This document shows, piece after piece, positions 1-11,544 of a stretch of DNA of 64,000 nucleotides. The stretch is from Cannabis sativa (Eukaryota; Streptophyta; Magnoliopsida; Rosales; Cannabaceae): the NCBI RefSeq assembly GCF_029168945.1, contig NC_083602.1:61338600-61402599 (forward strand), given 5' to 3'. The notes under the pieces are model-generated. The model worked only from the letters and a program-made list of their open reading frames with translations, did no database searches and was not told the DNA's origin. The first letter of the stretch is position 1, and each line of letters opens with the position of its first letter. The position numbers were made by a program, and so were the translations under genes.

Positions 1-2063
1 TGTCCTTCATCTACAATAAATTTCAAAACTCTATCTAAAATGTGGTGTGGCCATGTTACAAGCTATGATCATTTGAAGATCTTTCGATGTGTGGCTTATT
101 CTCACATTAGACAGGGAAAAATTTATTCTAGAGCAACAAAATGCATTTTCTTAGGATACCCTGAAGGAGTAAAAGGGTATAAGATGTGGAGCATAGAAGA
201 AGGAAATCATCAAAAGAACTTCATCGATAGAGATGTTGTATTTGATGAAAACACCATGTACAAGGATCTTTCAAAAGAAAAGGGTTCACACATAGCTGGT
301 AATAAGATCAGAGTGAAAGTTCAAATTGAGGTAAAGCAAATTGAGAAGGTTCAGATGGTAGATGACACTGTTGAACAAGAAATTGAAGAACAAGCTGGTA
401 AATAATCTGAGCATGATGATGAGTGTCAAGGTTATCAGTTAACCAGAGATATGGAAAGGATAGATATCAGACCACCAAACAGGTTTGGATATGCTGATTT
501 AATCTTCTATGCTCTAAATATATCAGAATTTGATGGTGAGGAACCTTGCTCCTATGAAGAAGCTATGGTGTCCATTTACAAGCTAGAATGGAACTCAGCA
601 ATGCAACAAGAAGCAGTATTTTTTTTGAGGAAGAAAAGCACATGGATAATAGTGAAAAAACCAGTAGGGTGTAAGGTGATAAGCTATAAATGGGTGTATA
701 AGTACAAAGAAGGTATTCCTGGGATTGAGGAAGTAAGATTCAAGGCTACATTAGTAGCTAGAGGCTTCACACAGAGAGAGGGAATTGATTATAATGAAGC
801 TTTCTCTCCTATTGTGAAACACACCTCCATCAGATTACTTGTAAGCATTGTTACTACTGAGGATCTTGGATTGGAACAACTAGATGTTAAAACAGCTTTT
901 CTCCATGGAAGAGGAAATTTACATGAGGCAACCAAAAGGCTTTGAAGAAAATGGAAAGGAAGACTATGTTTGCCTATTGAAAAGATTCCTATATGGCCTA
1001 AAACAGTCCTTTAGGAAATAGTACAAAAGATTTAATGAATATGTACTGAAAATTAATTTAAGGAGAAGTGCCTAGTTGTGTTTACGTTAGGTACTCAAGT
1101 TGCATCATCTATCTTCTCCTATATGTAGATGATATGCTAATTGCTGAAAAACATATGGGCGAAATAGACAAAGTCAAGATGCTTCTGAGTAAGGAATTTG
1201 AAATGAAAGACCTTGGCCCAACTAAAAGAATTTTAGGGATTGAGATTACAAGGAACAAAAAATGGAGAAGCTTAATGTTCTCTGAAAGTGGTTACATCTC
1301 GAAAATTCTATCAAAATTTGGTTTCACTAATGTGAAACTTGTTAGCACACCCTTTACTCAACTCTTCAAGCTATCTACTTCACAAGTTCCATCTAATGAA
1401 GAAGATATTAGCTACATGGAAAAGGTACCCTATACTAGCATTGTAGGCAGTATAATGTACCTTATGATCTGTACAAGACCATATCTAAGTCATGTAGTGA
1501 GTGTGAGCAAATTTATGGGACAACCTGGTGTAGAGCATTGGAAAGCAACCAAATGGATACTCAGGTATCTAAAGAAGACACCTGAGGTTGGTCTCATATA
1601 TGGAACATGTCATACTACCTCAAATGTAGTAGGAGATGTGGATTCAGACTATGCTGGTGACCTTGCCACAAGAAGATCCTAATCTGGCTATGTGTTTCTG
1701 CTAAACCAGTGTACAATAAATTGGAAATTGAATCTCCAAGTTGTTGTGGCTTTTTCTACTACAGAAGCCGAATACATAGCTTGTACAAAAGTTGTCAAAG
1801 AAGCCTTGTGGCTCAAAGAGATAACAAGGGAACTAGGGATTGATCAGCAGACTGTTTGCATTCATTGTGATAGTCAAAATGCTTTACATCTCAATAAGAA
1901 TCAAATCTTTCATGAGAGAACAAAGTACATTGATGTTATGTTACACTTCATCCAAAATAATCTATCCAGTGGCAAGGTTCAAATAATTAATGATAGAACT
2001 AAGTCATTGCCTGCAACAAAATTTGAACATTGTCTTAGCATCTTAAAAGTCTCAGATTCTTAG
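1..2063 (+). pseudogene. copia pol remnant (integrase end, RT, RNase H)
   Basis: Four open stretches on the plus strand make up the 3' half of a copia polyprotein. 40-405 holds the integrase C-terminal region, including the LGYPEGVKGYK signature. 451-945 holds the N-terminal reverse transcriptase (KWVYKYKEG, ARGFTQREGIDYNEAFSP, DVKTAFLHG). 1068-1682 holds the RT active site YVDDMLI followed by MKDLG and the HWKATKWILRYL linker. 1692-2063 holds RNase H (STTEAEYIA, HERTKYIDV). Breaks are a stop at 403-405, a frameshift near 915, further stops between 945 and 1120, and an in-frame TAG at 1680-1682. The enzymes would copy element RNA into DNA in virus-like particles, but this copy is dead. It could only be something else if spliced, for which there is no sign. 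Confidence 0.92.
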
Positions 2064-2090
2064 TCTTAACCTGGTACACATTATCAGTTC

Positions 2091-2102
2091 AAAGTGGAGA
2101 AT
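2091..2102 (+). promoter_or_regulatory. polypurine tract of the copia element
   Basis: A purine-rich stretch (AAGTGGAGAA) ends directly before the TG of the LTR. This is where second-strand DNA synthesis starts in LTR retrotransposons, and it supports the LTR boundary at 2103. Confidence 0.75.
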
Positions 2103-2455
2103 TGTTAGATTATATGTCCTATAAAATGTGTATTCAGCTTGTTATGTGTAATCTTTTATTTTTATATTGTAAGTCCAACTGTCATAACTGACATCTCGAC
2201 ATTAATGACAATTTGTACTTCTTAGTGTTTAGTTAGCTATAAATACTATTAGAAGTTTTGTCATAGAGAACCAAGTGTAAAATTCTCAGCTTGTAAAAAC
2301 ACATTCCTAAATCAATAAAAAGTATTTTTTTAGAGCTCAAGTTTGTGTTGTTGTATCTTTGGTTCTATGGGGTACTTTCGTGTGTGTTCTTTGGAGATTA
2401 TTTGCTGTGTGTATGTGCGTGTATGTATTCAGATGATTGTAGGTGTTTCTCAACA
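2103..2455 (+). repeat. 3' LTR of the copia element (353 bp)
   Basis: Starts TGTTAGAT directly after the purine tract and ends CTCAACA, giving the usual TG...CA ends. A TATA-like CTATAAATAC lies near 2236-2245 and AATAAA-like sites near 2312-2320, consistent with a promoter and polyadenylation region. The partner LTR is outside the window, so neither age nor target duplication can be read. Confidence 0.8.
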
Positions 2456-4604
2456 TAAATAATGCTTCCTGATGGTAGGGATGGGATATATGATCAAATT
2501 ATAAGAGAGATGAATAAATGTAAAAAATGAAGAGGGTGCATTTATTTTTTTTAAAAAAATAATATTAAGGAGATAATAGAAAAAAACGAATAAATATATT
2601 GAAAAGTTCATATGTACATAAAATGAGAAGTTGGAGATAAGGGTGTTTATAAAATGTTCAATTTAATTTATGTTCTAATTGGATTGAAATATTTAACATG
2701 TACACTAATCAAGGATATTAGATGTCGATTCATACTTAATCCATACTTATTTATATACTAGGTTTGATGTGACGTGCAATACACATATAATTAATTTTCT
2801 TTTTAATTATGTTTAGTTAAGTGATGTTAAGTGCAATACATGTACGTTAAATTTTTCTAATTAGGTAGTGTATTTTTCTTTTTTAATTTTTAAAATAGGG
2901 TTTGAGATTTTGATGTTTTAAGAATTTTTTTTTAGCTATATTGCGGCTACATTGGTGTGCTCTTTAGATGTGATTATATATATACGTATTTTATATATAC
3001 GTATATATACAATAAAAGAATGAATTTCATTGTTATAGGTATTTTATATTGATCTCTCTATGCATAAGGATTATATTAGAAAATATTTTGACAAAATTTG
3101 AATTTGATTAGAGAATTAATTACTTTCAAAATATATCTTATAAATTATGTCTAAATATACATTTTAAAAAAATAATGATAGTGATAGATACAATATTCTT
3201 AATTTCTAGTTAGGAGAGTATGGTTATAATAATTAAAGTGTACAAATTATTGTGGTAAAATTAATGTTTAAATATATATATTTTATATATAGATGTGATT
3301 ATATAAAATATTTACATAATTTAATTAAAGTGTACAAATTATTGTGGTGAAATTAATGTGATTATACATAGATATAATTTTTATTTTTAAATATATAATT
3401 AAATTAAATTTTTTATATAAAATATTTACATAATTTTTTTTATTAAATAAATATATTAATATTATAAAATTAATAAAAAATATTTTGTTAAGTAAATGTG
3501 ATATTCTATTAAAGTTAACATAGAAACTAAAAAAACCCGTTAAACTAAAAATTTTGTTAAATAGTCACATATATAGAATAAATATTTAGAAAATTATAAA
3601 TATATAATTAATATTGAGGTCAAAATTAATAGTAATACATGACACATATTTTCTGATAAGAACATAATTAAAATTTATATTTATAGGGTACTCTGAGAAC
3701 ATTACTTTTGTTGTCACAAGTGAGTGCAATTTTATAGCCATTCATTCTCAATCTTATGGTATTAATTTATTTAGTTACAATGAGATATCTTTATTTTTTT
3801 TTGAATATATAGGATTAATAATTTTATTTATTTTATTTGTATGAAAAAAGAAATCATAATCGACTCAACCCCACGTAGAAAATAGTAGTATATTTATTTT
3901 ATAAAACTAATAATTAAAACAATATATGAGAAGGAACCAACTTGTCTTCTCCAACTTCACGATCTTCTACTCCTTGACAACAAACCTGTTAAATGATGGA
4001 CTTTTTCTATTGGCGTTGTTGGACGATCAAGATACCAGAATTGTTTTGTTAAAAAGTATTTTAGATCTGAACAAATTTTTCTTGTTTTTATTTTGTTTGA
4101 TTAATTATGTTAAATGTTAGATCTAATTAGTTTCTTGTATATGTTCAATGTGTATACATTGAATTAAATTTGAATGAAGATTTGTGACTGTAGAATCAAT
4201 GTGATTGGGGTACAAGTTCTATGAAATGCTGGGTCTAAAAAATATAAAAATTTCTTGATTTATGATTCTATGTTCCTCTCACTATGTTCTGATTCTCAAT
4301 TTCTTGATTTATGATATTTTGTTTATTTTTCTTGATAATTTATGTATATATATTTATTAAAAAATTTAAAACTAATTAAAATTTTCTTTTGATTTACTGT
4401 TTTGACTGTTTTGGTAACATAAAATATATATTAATAAATATTAAATAATCAATCCAATTCATATTATTATTGGATTGCACGTTAAATTGAATTGAATTTG
4501 AGGTATTTGGTGAAAAAAATTATTTTAAAAATATGAAATTGGCAAATAAGATGCACCATAAACAAAATAAATACAAAATAATTAGTTAGATATATGTGAC
4601 TTAC
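2456..4604. other. AT-rich stretch without a recognisable gene
   Basis: About 2.1 kb of very AT-rich DNA, with TATATACGTA low-complexity sequence near 2970-3010. I looked on the minus strand for the next exon of the SDR gene at 4605 (expected to begin with the NNAG/NNVG active-site-region motif) and found none. An open frame at 3926-4120 (+) has no recognisable domain. If the SDR gene is intact beyond the window, this is part of its second intron; otherwise it is plain intergenic DNA. Confidence 0.6.
3231..3359. repeat. direct duplication, about 37 bp, in AT-rich DNA
   Basis: The same 37-bp sequence, containing GTGTACAAATTATTGTGGT, occurs at 3231-3267 and 3323-3359 with one difference, a spacing of 92 bp. 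A local duplication with no visible function. Confidence 0.75.
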
Positions 4605-4994
4605 AAGGATGTTGAGCTTTCCATGAAACAAAGAGGAGACCTTAAGAATTAGGTGTTGACGCTGTGATGGGGTCATGACATCACAGACTGAACCAGTGAC
4701 TTGAAATCCCTTAGTCTCCCACTGACTCAAGCATTCACTCAGCTCAGTTTGGTTTCTGGAACATGTATGTACTTTTGCCCCTAATCCACACAATTCTTCA
4801 ACTATAGCATGCCTAACAATTAAACCCACAATTCATTTAATAATAATTTGAAGCTGAAATATAACAAAAATGGAAAAAAGATGTTAATTATACCCAATTC
4901 CTTTGGTGCCACCGGTCACTAGAGCAGTCATACCATCAAGAGACCATCTACTACTGTATTTTTGTTTGTTATCAATCTCTGAACTCCCCTCCAT
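4605..4994 (-). CDS. tropinone reductase-like short-chain dehydrogenase, exons 1-2 only
   Basis: Exon 1 is 4994-4894: an ATG start, 33 codons plus two bases. It ends GG before a GT donor at 4893-4892. Exon 2 is 4812-4605, following an AG acceptor at 4814-4813 and ending at a GTAAGT donor; the phases match across the 81-bp intron. The protein starts MEGSSEIDNK and carries the Rossmann-fold cofactor motif TGGTKGIG at about residues 27-34. Then come HAIVEELCGLGAKVHTCSRN (NADP-type loop after strand 2), VTGSVCDV (about residue 72) and GKLNIL (about residues 98-103). Plant SDRs of this family are about 260-270 residues, so about 100 are present. The catalytic Ser-Tyr-Lys part, normally in later exons, is not in 2456-4604. 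The family reduces small ketones with NADPH in the cytosol; the substrate here cannot be told. Either the next exon lies left of the window beyond the copia insertion, or this is a truncated pseudogene. Confidence 0.85.
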
Positions 4995-6089
4995 TAATTT
5001 TTTCTCCCTTCAGTTCTCTTTGCACCTCAATAACTCTGCTCTCTCTTAATGTATACAGCCAAGCCAAGTAATGCCGTGTGGGACCAGTGACGGACCCATT
5101 TGTATTAACGTGGGGCTATAGTTTCCACTAATAAAAAATATTACTTTTTTAAAATTAAATGTAATTTTTTTATTTAATAATTATAGACTAAAATAGTAAA
5201 AAAAATTCTCATAAAATTAAATAAATTTAATAGAATTAATTATAATATAAATATAAATAATTTTAAATGATAAATAATCTCCCACAAAATAAAATTTTTG
5301 AAGCTATAATTTGCTTGTTCTTGTCTTAAGTAGCAAGGTGCAGTTACACATGCATATATATGTCATAAAATTCAAATAATGATAATAAAAAAGTTTTATT
5401 TTTTTCGTTCATTCTTATTGAAATGGAAAAGTACTATTTGTTTAGTCTACCAAAATTGACTATTTCATTTTGCTTTGGAAACAAGAAAATCTGGCACACC
5501 GAATTGGAACTAGGATATTTATCAAAATAAGAATTGGAACTAGGATATGGGAATGGAATAAAGAGAAAATATCTAGGATATTGGGAATGGAATAAAGAGA
5601 AAATATACTATTTTGATAAGTATTTTTCAAAAATTATTAATTAAATTTTTTATTTTGTTAAATAATAAAATAAACCTTGTATTTTTTAAAATTATATAAA
5701 TAGGACTTTAAACTATTTTTCAATCAAATAAAAATTAATAATAATCTGATCTAGAGATGTTATGACAAGACTAGTTATATTTTCTGTATCTGTTTGTGTT
5801 AAAAATTGTCTTAAAGTTTGTTATATTAAAAAATAAAATTATTTAAAATTAAACTCAAAATCTTATTTTTACCAAAAAAATATAGGGTCCATTTTTTCAT
5901 TTAATAACAGATAGTCCAATTAATAACTTTTGTAAAATACAAGGTCTAAAATAGTATTTATCCTAGAATAAATCATCTCTCTTAGAAAAAACAAATTGAA
6001 GTAAGTTTTGGTACTATCTTGGCATATATATAAGAGAGCATTTTAGTGAATTAAGACTACATGTAAAATTTGGCAAATTAAGACTACAA
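4995..6089. other. upstream region of the SDR gene, no gene seen
   Basis: The 60-100 bp above the SDR start is rich in pyrimidine on the plus strand and probably holds the 5' UTR, but no clear TATA box can be placed. A stretch near 5085-5310 resembles a short non-autonomous repeat (GTGACGGACCCA at its left), with no terminal inverted repeats that I can confirm. The rest is AT-rich. Confidence 0.5.
5543..5607. repeat. short tandem duplication (about 30 bp x 2)
   Basis: GGGAATGGAATAAAGAGAAA followed by ATAT occurs twice, near 5549-5572 and 5582-5605. It is preceded by a separate duplication of GAATTGGAACTAGGATAT near 5501 and 5531. These are local slippage or repair duplications. Confidence 0.75.
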
Positions 6090-6366
6090 GGGCTCGTTTG
6101 GAACATCGTATTAAATCGTATTTTATTGTATTATATTATATTGAATTGTATTTTATGCAATATTTTTATATAATACTAAATATTATATATTTGTGTCCAT
6201 AAAAGTTAATACCACATATAGTTTTACATAAAAATATTACATAAAATACAATTCAATACAATATAATACAATACAATACAACTTAGTACGGCGTTCCAAA
6301 TGAGCCCTAAGAGAGCATTTTAGTGAATTAAGACTACTTATAAAATTTGGCAATTTAAGACTAATG
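6031..6366. repeat. about 59-bp direct duplication flanking the MITE
   Basis: 6031-6089 and 6308-6366 are near-identical copies beginning TAAGAGAGCATTTTAGTGAA. The second copy starts at the base after the MITE and the first ends at the base before it. This is far longer than the usual 2-9 bp transposon target duplication. Confidence 0.8.
6090..6307. mobile_element. foldback MITE, 218 bp
   Basis: The ends are inverted copies: GGGCTCGTTTGGAAC at the left and GTTCCAAATGAGCCC at the right. The arms continue as imperfect inverted repeats for about 70-90 bp (TTGTATTATATTATATTGAA against a matching inverted run), leaving a short centre. No coding capacity. Such elements are moved by a transposase made elsewhere; the superfamily is not settled because no normal short target duplication can be read. 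Confidence 0.85.
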
Positions 6367-6457
6367 TGGTAAAGTCAATTTTTACTTACCGGCAGTATGG
6401 TTGTTTAAAACTACTTTTATTTTTACTAATTTATTTTGTAATAACTATGGTCTAAAC
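6308..6457. other. host DNA between MITE and Copia-R
   Basis: Contains the second copy of the 59-bp duplication and then AT-rich unique sequence up to TAAAC just before the LTR. No gene. Confidence 0.6.
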
Positions 6458-7369
6458 TGTGGGATTTTACCACTTTGACCTACACCAACAAAACACAATA
6501 TTATCAGCATCAAGGTCAATTTTGACCTTTCCTTTGTCTAAGTATGTTTTAGACAAAAACAGTAGCGTTTAAACCCCACGACACCAAACCTTGTGTCGTT
6601 TAACCCTCGGTTCAAAGACTTTCCAAGAAAAGTCTAGAAACCCTAAGACCAATCAAATACAACACACACTCAACACTCAGACACGAAAAATAAAAACCCT
6701 AGCAGAACAAGTTCTTTTCAAGAACTTGCTCGATCCTAAGCACGAACCCAGAATCCTACCCACACACACATAGATTTAGATTTTGCAAATGAAAAACAAG
6801 AGTAAGGGAGAGAAAACACCAAAAAATATTTTAGAGTTCATCCAAAATTAGGGCTACGCTCATCTCAGAGATCTAGCTTGATATCCACTATCAACAATGT
6901 CGATTTACAATGTTTTGGAGCTTGCCGTCACAAAAAAACGATCAGGTAAGGCTCGATTCTCTTTTGTACACTTTTAAGTTTTATTTTTCTCTATTTTGTT
7001 CTCAATCTAGCTCTGCTTTCTGTTGTTGTGCATGTACATCCTTCCTTCTGCCTCCTCACCACGAGAATTCATTTCTCTTCTCTGGATCTTGGAGTGAAGT
7101 CTCAAACTAGGGTTTACTCCACTAACTCTTCTCTCTTTTCTGATTTGTATGTGCTTGTTGTATTTACTTTAATTTCATGTTTATATACTTGTATAGAGTC
7201 GGTTGATCACAGATCTAGGAGTTAGTTACAATAACAGTTGTAACTAACTCCTATTTCTTGATCTAGTAGAGGCAAAGCCACCTAGGGTTGAGTCCTTTGT
7301 TTTGCAAATATGCTGATGTGGATATTTATATTGTAAAGGGACTTGGTTATAAGTGGAATTCACTCAACA
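6458..7369 (-). repeat. Copia-R 3' LTR (912 bp)
   Basis: Read on the minus strand it begins TGTTGAGTG and ends CCCACA. It matches 11772-12210 plus 62968-63331 along its length. A purine tract (AATTCAGGTGGAAAT on the minus strand, near 7370-7384) precedes it. Small open frames here (6591-6773, 6910-7110, 7028-7225) are not conserved in the other LTR as proteins. Confidence 0.9.
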
Positions 7370-7452
7370 ATTTCCACCTGAATTCCTCTTATAACCAGTT
7401 CTGATGTATGTTAATTTTATCTCTGAGAGTCCTAGCTTGATAGGTCCTACTC

Positions 7453-8064
7453 TTAGTCTCCTGGGTCGATTCTTAATAAGTTCATACAATGTGTGAACTT
7501 ATTAAGAGTCACAATTTTAGTACCCATGTCTATTGGGTTGTCCTCTGTAGGCACCTTCTCAATGTCTATTTCACCTTGAGTCACTTTATCTCGTATAAAG
7601 TGATACTTGATTTCTATATGCTTTGTTCTATCATGGAACATAGGGTTTTTGCATAGAAATATGCAGCTTTGGCTATCTGAACACACTGTAGGCACACCTT
7701 TAAGTAGTTTAAGTTCATTCAATAGTCCTTTTAGCCATATAGCCTCCTTTATAGCTTCTGTTGTGGCAACATACTCAGCCTCTATTGTTGATAGAGCCAC
7801 AACAGGTTGAAGTTGGACTTTCCAGCTAACACAATTCCCTCCAATAAAAAAAAAATAGGCAGATGTAGATCTCCTATTATCTCTATCCCCAACATAGTCT
7901 GAATCACTGTAACCTTCAATTATAGTGCTAGCATTTTGTTTCTTGTAGACTAATCCAACCTTAGTTCTCCCAAGTAGATATCTAATTAAACACCCATTTC
8001 ATGGCCAACCAGTGAACTTTTTCTGGATTTGCCATGTATTTGCTAAGTACACTCATAGCATAGC
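7453..8064 (-). pseudogene. Copia-R RT end and RNase H, frameshifted
   Basis: Downstream of the RT frame the coding sequence continues in a different frame: a one-base deletion near 8070-8080 follows the STR motif. The region encodes the MANPEKVHWLAMKW linker and then, after further breaks near 7985 and 7810-7850, an open stretch at 7800-7453. That stretch holds RNase H motifs: ALSTIEAEYVATTEAIKEAI, CSDSQS and the C-terminal DRTKHIEIKYHFIRD. RNase H would remove element RNA during reverse transcription. The stop at 7453 is probably the natural end, about 85 bp before the LTR. Confidence 0.88.
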
Positions 8065-9246
8065 CTAAATCTGTCTTGTACTTATCATAAGATACACGAC
8101 TGACCCTACAACATTAGAATAGGGCAAATCCTTCATAGCTTCAATCTCCTTTTCTGTTTTAGGACTTTGCTCTTTAGATAGAGTGTACTGACTAGTAATT
8201 GGTTGCTTAACAACCTTAGCATCCCTCATAGAAAACTTGTCTATGATTTTCTCAATGTAGTCTTCTTGTCTAAGAATCCGTTTTCCCTTGTCTCTGTTCC
8301 TTAAGATAGAAATTCCAAGGATCTTGGTAGCATTACCAAGATCTTTCATTTCAAATTCTGTCTTGAGCAGATTTTTAACCATATCAACCCTAGATCTTTC
8401 TTGGCTTATAATAAGCATGTCGTCTACATATAGAAGTAGATAGATGACATCTTTTATAGAGCTTCCCTTGTAGTACAAATAGGTGTCATGATAGCTTCTG
8501 TTAAACTCATGCTTCATCATGAAAGCATCAAACTTTCTATTCCATTGTCTGGGAGCTTGTTTGAGTCCATATAAGGACTTAATCAGTTTGCAGACCATAT
8601 CTTTCTTCCCTTTAACTTCAAACCCTTTAGGATGTTCCATATAGATCTCTTCTTCTAGGTCTCCATGTAAGAAAGCTGTAGTGACATCCATTTGATCAAT
8701 TTCCATGTCAAATTGATTTGCTATAGATAACATTATCCTTATAGTCTTGTACTGGGCTACTGGTGAGAATATCTCATTATAGTCAACCCCTTCTTTCTGT
8801 GTGAATTCTTTGGCTACCAACCTAGCCTTAAACCTTATAGGTTCTTCCTTGAATTTGCCCTCTTTATGCTTGTAAACCCACTTGCATGCTATTACTCTTT
8901 TCCCTTTAGGCCTTAGAACCATTATCCAGGTTCTATTCTTCTTTAGTGAAACCATCTCCTCATCCATAGCTTTAAACTATTTCTTAGCATTAGGCCCTGT
9001 CATTGCTTCTTCATATGTTTGAGGCTCTGAACTTAGTGATTCCATAGCTGACATAAAAGCATAGGCTATGTCTTCATTCCAAATATTGAAACTGTACTTA
9101 GGATTAGGCTTTGGTGTCCTCTTCTTTCTGTCTCTAGTTAGTTGGTAATCATCTAGAGCTTCAGTGGGTTGAACAACTTCATTTTCATCTCCCTGTTGCT
9201 CCTCATTCTGTGGTTCCTCCCTGTTAGAGTTCTCAGTGTGTTCCAC
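8065..9246 (-). pseudogene. Copia-R reverse transcriptase
   Basis: 9246-8977 holds the integrase-RT linker (DDYQLTRDRKKR, YEEAM). An in-frame TAG at 8979-8977 interrupts it. 8967-8065 then gives 300 residues of RT: RTWIMVLRPKGKRVIACKWV, ARLVAKEFTQKEGVDYNEIF, DVTTAFLHGDLEEEIYM, SLYGLKQAPRQW, and the catalytic YVDDMLI with both aspartates present. The frame is lost at its end by a one-base deletion. The domain order and motifs are Ty1/copia; the stop and frameshift make it a pseudogene. Confidence 0.92.
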
Positions 9247-10254
9247 CTAATCCTGATCAGGTTCATTTCCAGCTGGTTCCACCTGATTTATATCAGGTTC
9301 TTCTTGATCCTCCAATCTCCATAGAATAGGGTCAAACTGTATTGTACCTGCAGGGTTAGTTTTAAGTAAACAAGGAAATTCATTTTCTTTAAATATAACA
9401 TCCCTACTAATAATAGCTTTGAACCCCCCTTTTTCTCTTAACCAGATTCTATAACCCTTAACTCCTTCAGGATACCCTAGAAAAACCCCTTTTATAGCTC
9501 TAGGTTCAAGCTTGCCAATACTTTGGTGCACATATACACTACAACCAAACACCCTTAAGTTTGAGAGATCATGTGGTTTACCAGACCACCTTTCCTCGGG
9601 TGTTTTGAATTCAATAACACTTGAGGGACATCTGTTTATAAGATAAGCAGATGTCATAACAGCCTCTCCCCAAAAACCATGTGACAAACCAGATTGTATT
9701 AACATACATCTGGCTTTGTTCAGAATGGTTCTATTCATTCTTTCTGCAACACCATTTTGTTGTGGTGTTAATCTGACTGTTCTGTGCCTTTGAATCCCTG
9801 TTTCTCTGCAAAACATATCAAACTCATTGTTGCGAAATTCCAGACCATTGTCTGTCCTTAGGTTTTTAATCCTTCTGTTAGTAAGATTTTTAACAAGTGT
9901 TTTCCAATGTTTAAACCTTTGAAAAGCATCATTTTTATTCTTAAGTAAAAAGATCCACACTTTCCTAGAAAAACCATCAACTATAGACATAAAATAAGTG
10001 TTACCTCCATGAGTTGGTGTCTTTTCAGGGCCCCATAAATCTGAATGTATATAATCCAATATACCTTTAGATTTATGTATCCCTGTTTTGAACTTCAGTC
10101 TATGATGTTTTCCACGTATGCAATGCTCACAAAATTCCACCTTGTTGATTTTATCTTTCCTTAGCAATTGTTGTTCATCAACAATTTGCAAACCTTTTTC
10201 TGCAATATCTCCAAGTCTATTGTGCCATAGTATAGCTTTAGCATCTTCTGGACT
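9247..10254 (-). pseudogene. Copia-R integrase
   Basis: After the stop at 10257-10255 the same frame goes on with WHNRLGDIAEKG (integrase zinc-binding histidines). From 10191 it is open for 314 residues: CEHCIRGKHHR (zinc-binding cysteines), HSDLWGP (first catalytic Asp), LRTDNGLEF (second Asp), QQNGVAERMNRTI (catalytic Glu), then LGYPEGVKGYRIW. The DDE residues are present, so the catalytic core itself looks sound; the break is the in-frame TAG at 9249-9247. Integrase inserts the element cDNA into nuclear DNA. Confidence 0.92.
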
Positions 10255-10803
10255 TTACAAAATGCCGTTTTGTCCAACAGTGTTGTTACTTCTAGCTATA
10301 GGTTCTCCTATCATGTAGTATAGGCCTTCCTTCTTAACTCCTTTGATTATAGTCATAGATCCTTTGCAAATTTTCATTTGCCCATCTTTAATTTTGCTTT
10401 CTATTTTTAAATCATCAAGCACACTTAGTGAAATAAGATTTCTAGACAAATCAGGAACATATCTTACCCCTGTTAGTGATTTGGTGACCCCATCATGCAT
10501 TTTAAATGCTACTGTTCTTGCTCCCTTGATTTCACAGCTTTGGTCATTCCCTAGAATCACTTTTCCTTTAGTAGAGTCCCTGAAATCAGTCAAAATAGAT
10601 CTACTATTAGTCATATGAAAAGTACAACCAGAGTCAAGTATCCAATCTTCTTTAAAAGATGATCCTGCAACATAAACTTCCCCATCTTCATAACAGTCAC
10701 TTAAGTTTGCATTTTGGTGGTCTGTTCTATTTTTAGGGTTTCTGGAATCTAAAGTGTAGTCATTTCTTTTCCCATTGAATTTGTTCTTTCTGTTTTTGTT
10801 CAA
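10255..10803 (-). pseudogene. Copia-R protease region
   Basis: 182 codons in the same frame as gag. The protease active site WILDSGCTFHMT is at about residues 55-66, with the second conserved region GVRYVPDLSRNLIS near residue 116. Retroviral-type aspartic protease would cut the gag-pol polyprotein in the particle. It is separated from gag by TAG at 10821-10819 and from integrase by TAA at 10257-10255. No ATG is expected here because it is the inner part of a polyprotein. Confidence 0.9.
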
Positions 10804-10818
10804 GAAATAGCAGTGTTT

Positions 10819-11544
10819 CTAGAAATGGCCAGGTTTCCCACAGTTATAGCATCCTTCTGTGTCTTGTGGTCCTTTAGAGTTAGGTCTTCCTTTGTTCTGT
10901 CCTTTATTTGGACTTCTGCTATGACTTTGATATCTTCCTTTCCCATGCCAAGGCTTCCTTTGAGTAGGTCTTCCTCTACTCAGATTTAAGTCCTTTGATT
11001 TTAAGGCAGAGATAACCTCATCAAGAGTGATAGAGGTTCTTCCATACTTAATTGTTGTTTTTACTTCTCTGTAGGTTTCTGGCAATGAATTAAGTATGAT
11101 GATGGCTTGGTTCTCATCACTGAGTGCCTCATTCTCCCCTGAATTCGCAACTTCAATATGCATTCTCAAAAATTCATCAAGATTCTGATCTAAGGTTTTG
11201 GATTGGTTCATCTTGAAACCGAAAATCCTTTCCTTGAGATAAATCTTGTTTGTCAAAGATTTATATTGAAACTGCTCTTCTAGCTTTTTCCAAATCTTTG
11301 ATGGGGTTTCCTCCTTGTCTACCAATCTGATAATTGCATCTGACAGATTGAATATCAAGATTCCTGTAGCAGTTTCTAAGTATTCTTCCTGCTGAATCTT
11401 TGAGGTTCCTTCTGGCCATTCAATAGGTTCATCTAGCACCCTTAGCAATTTTTGTTAAGCTAGGAGAGACCTAATTTTCTTTCTCCAGATTCGGTCGTAA
11501 CCTGTACCATCAAATTTATCAATATCAACTTTTATGTTACTCAT
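10819..11544 (-). pseudogene. Copia-R gag
   Basis: The likely true start is the ATG at 11544-11542 (MSNIKVDIDKFDG), about 215 bp inside the primer-binding site. An in-frame TAA lies 29 codons later. From 11448 the frame is open for 209 residues typical of the copia UBN2-type gag (WKKLEEQFQYKSLTNKIYL, LDEFLRMH, ILNSLPETYREVKTTI). It ends in a basic region and the zinc knuckle CYNCGKPGHF. A TAG at 10821-10819 cuts the knuckle before its last cysteine, which is still readable after the stop. Confidence 0.9.

Larger units (their letters stand above)
1..2455 (+). mobile_element. Ty1/copia retrotransposon, 3' part, decayed
   Basis: The window opens inside a copia element on the plus strand. The order integrase end, reverse transcriptase, RNase H, purine tract, LTR is the Ty1/copia order. 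The 5' LTR, gag, protease and most of integrase lie outside the window. The coding part carries several stops and frameshifts, so this copy cannot make its own proteins. It lies downstream of the truncated SDR gene at 4605-4994 and could occupy one of its introns; that is inference. The sequence differs from Copia-R at 6458, though both encode similar pol proteins. Confidence 0.9.

Noticed and set aside
3926..4120. 64-codon plus-strand frame near the SDR gene
   Set aside because: No recognisable domain, AT-rich composition, no splice or promoter context; chance length for such DNA.
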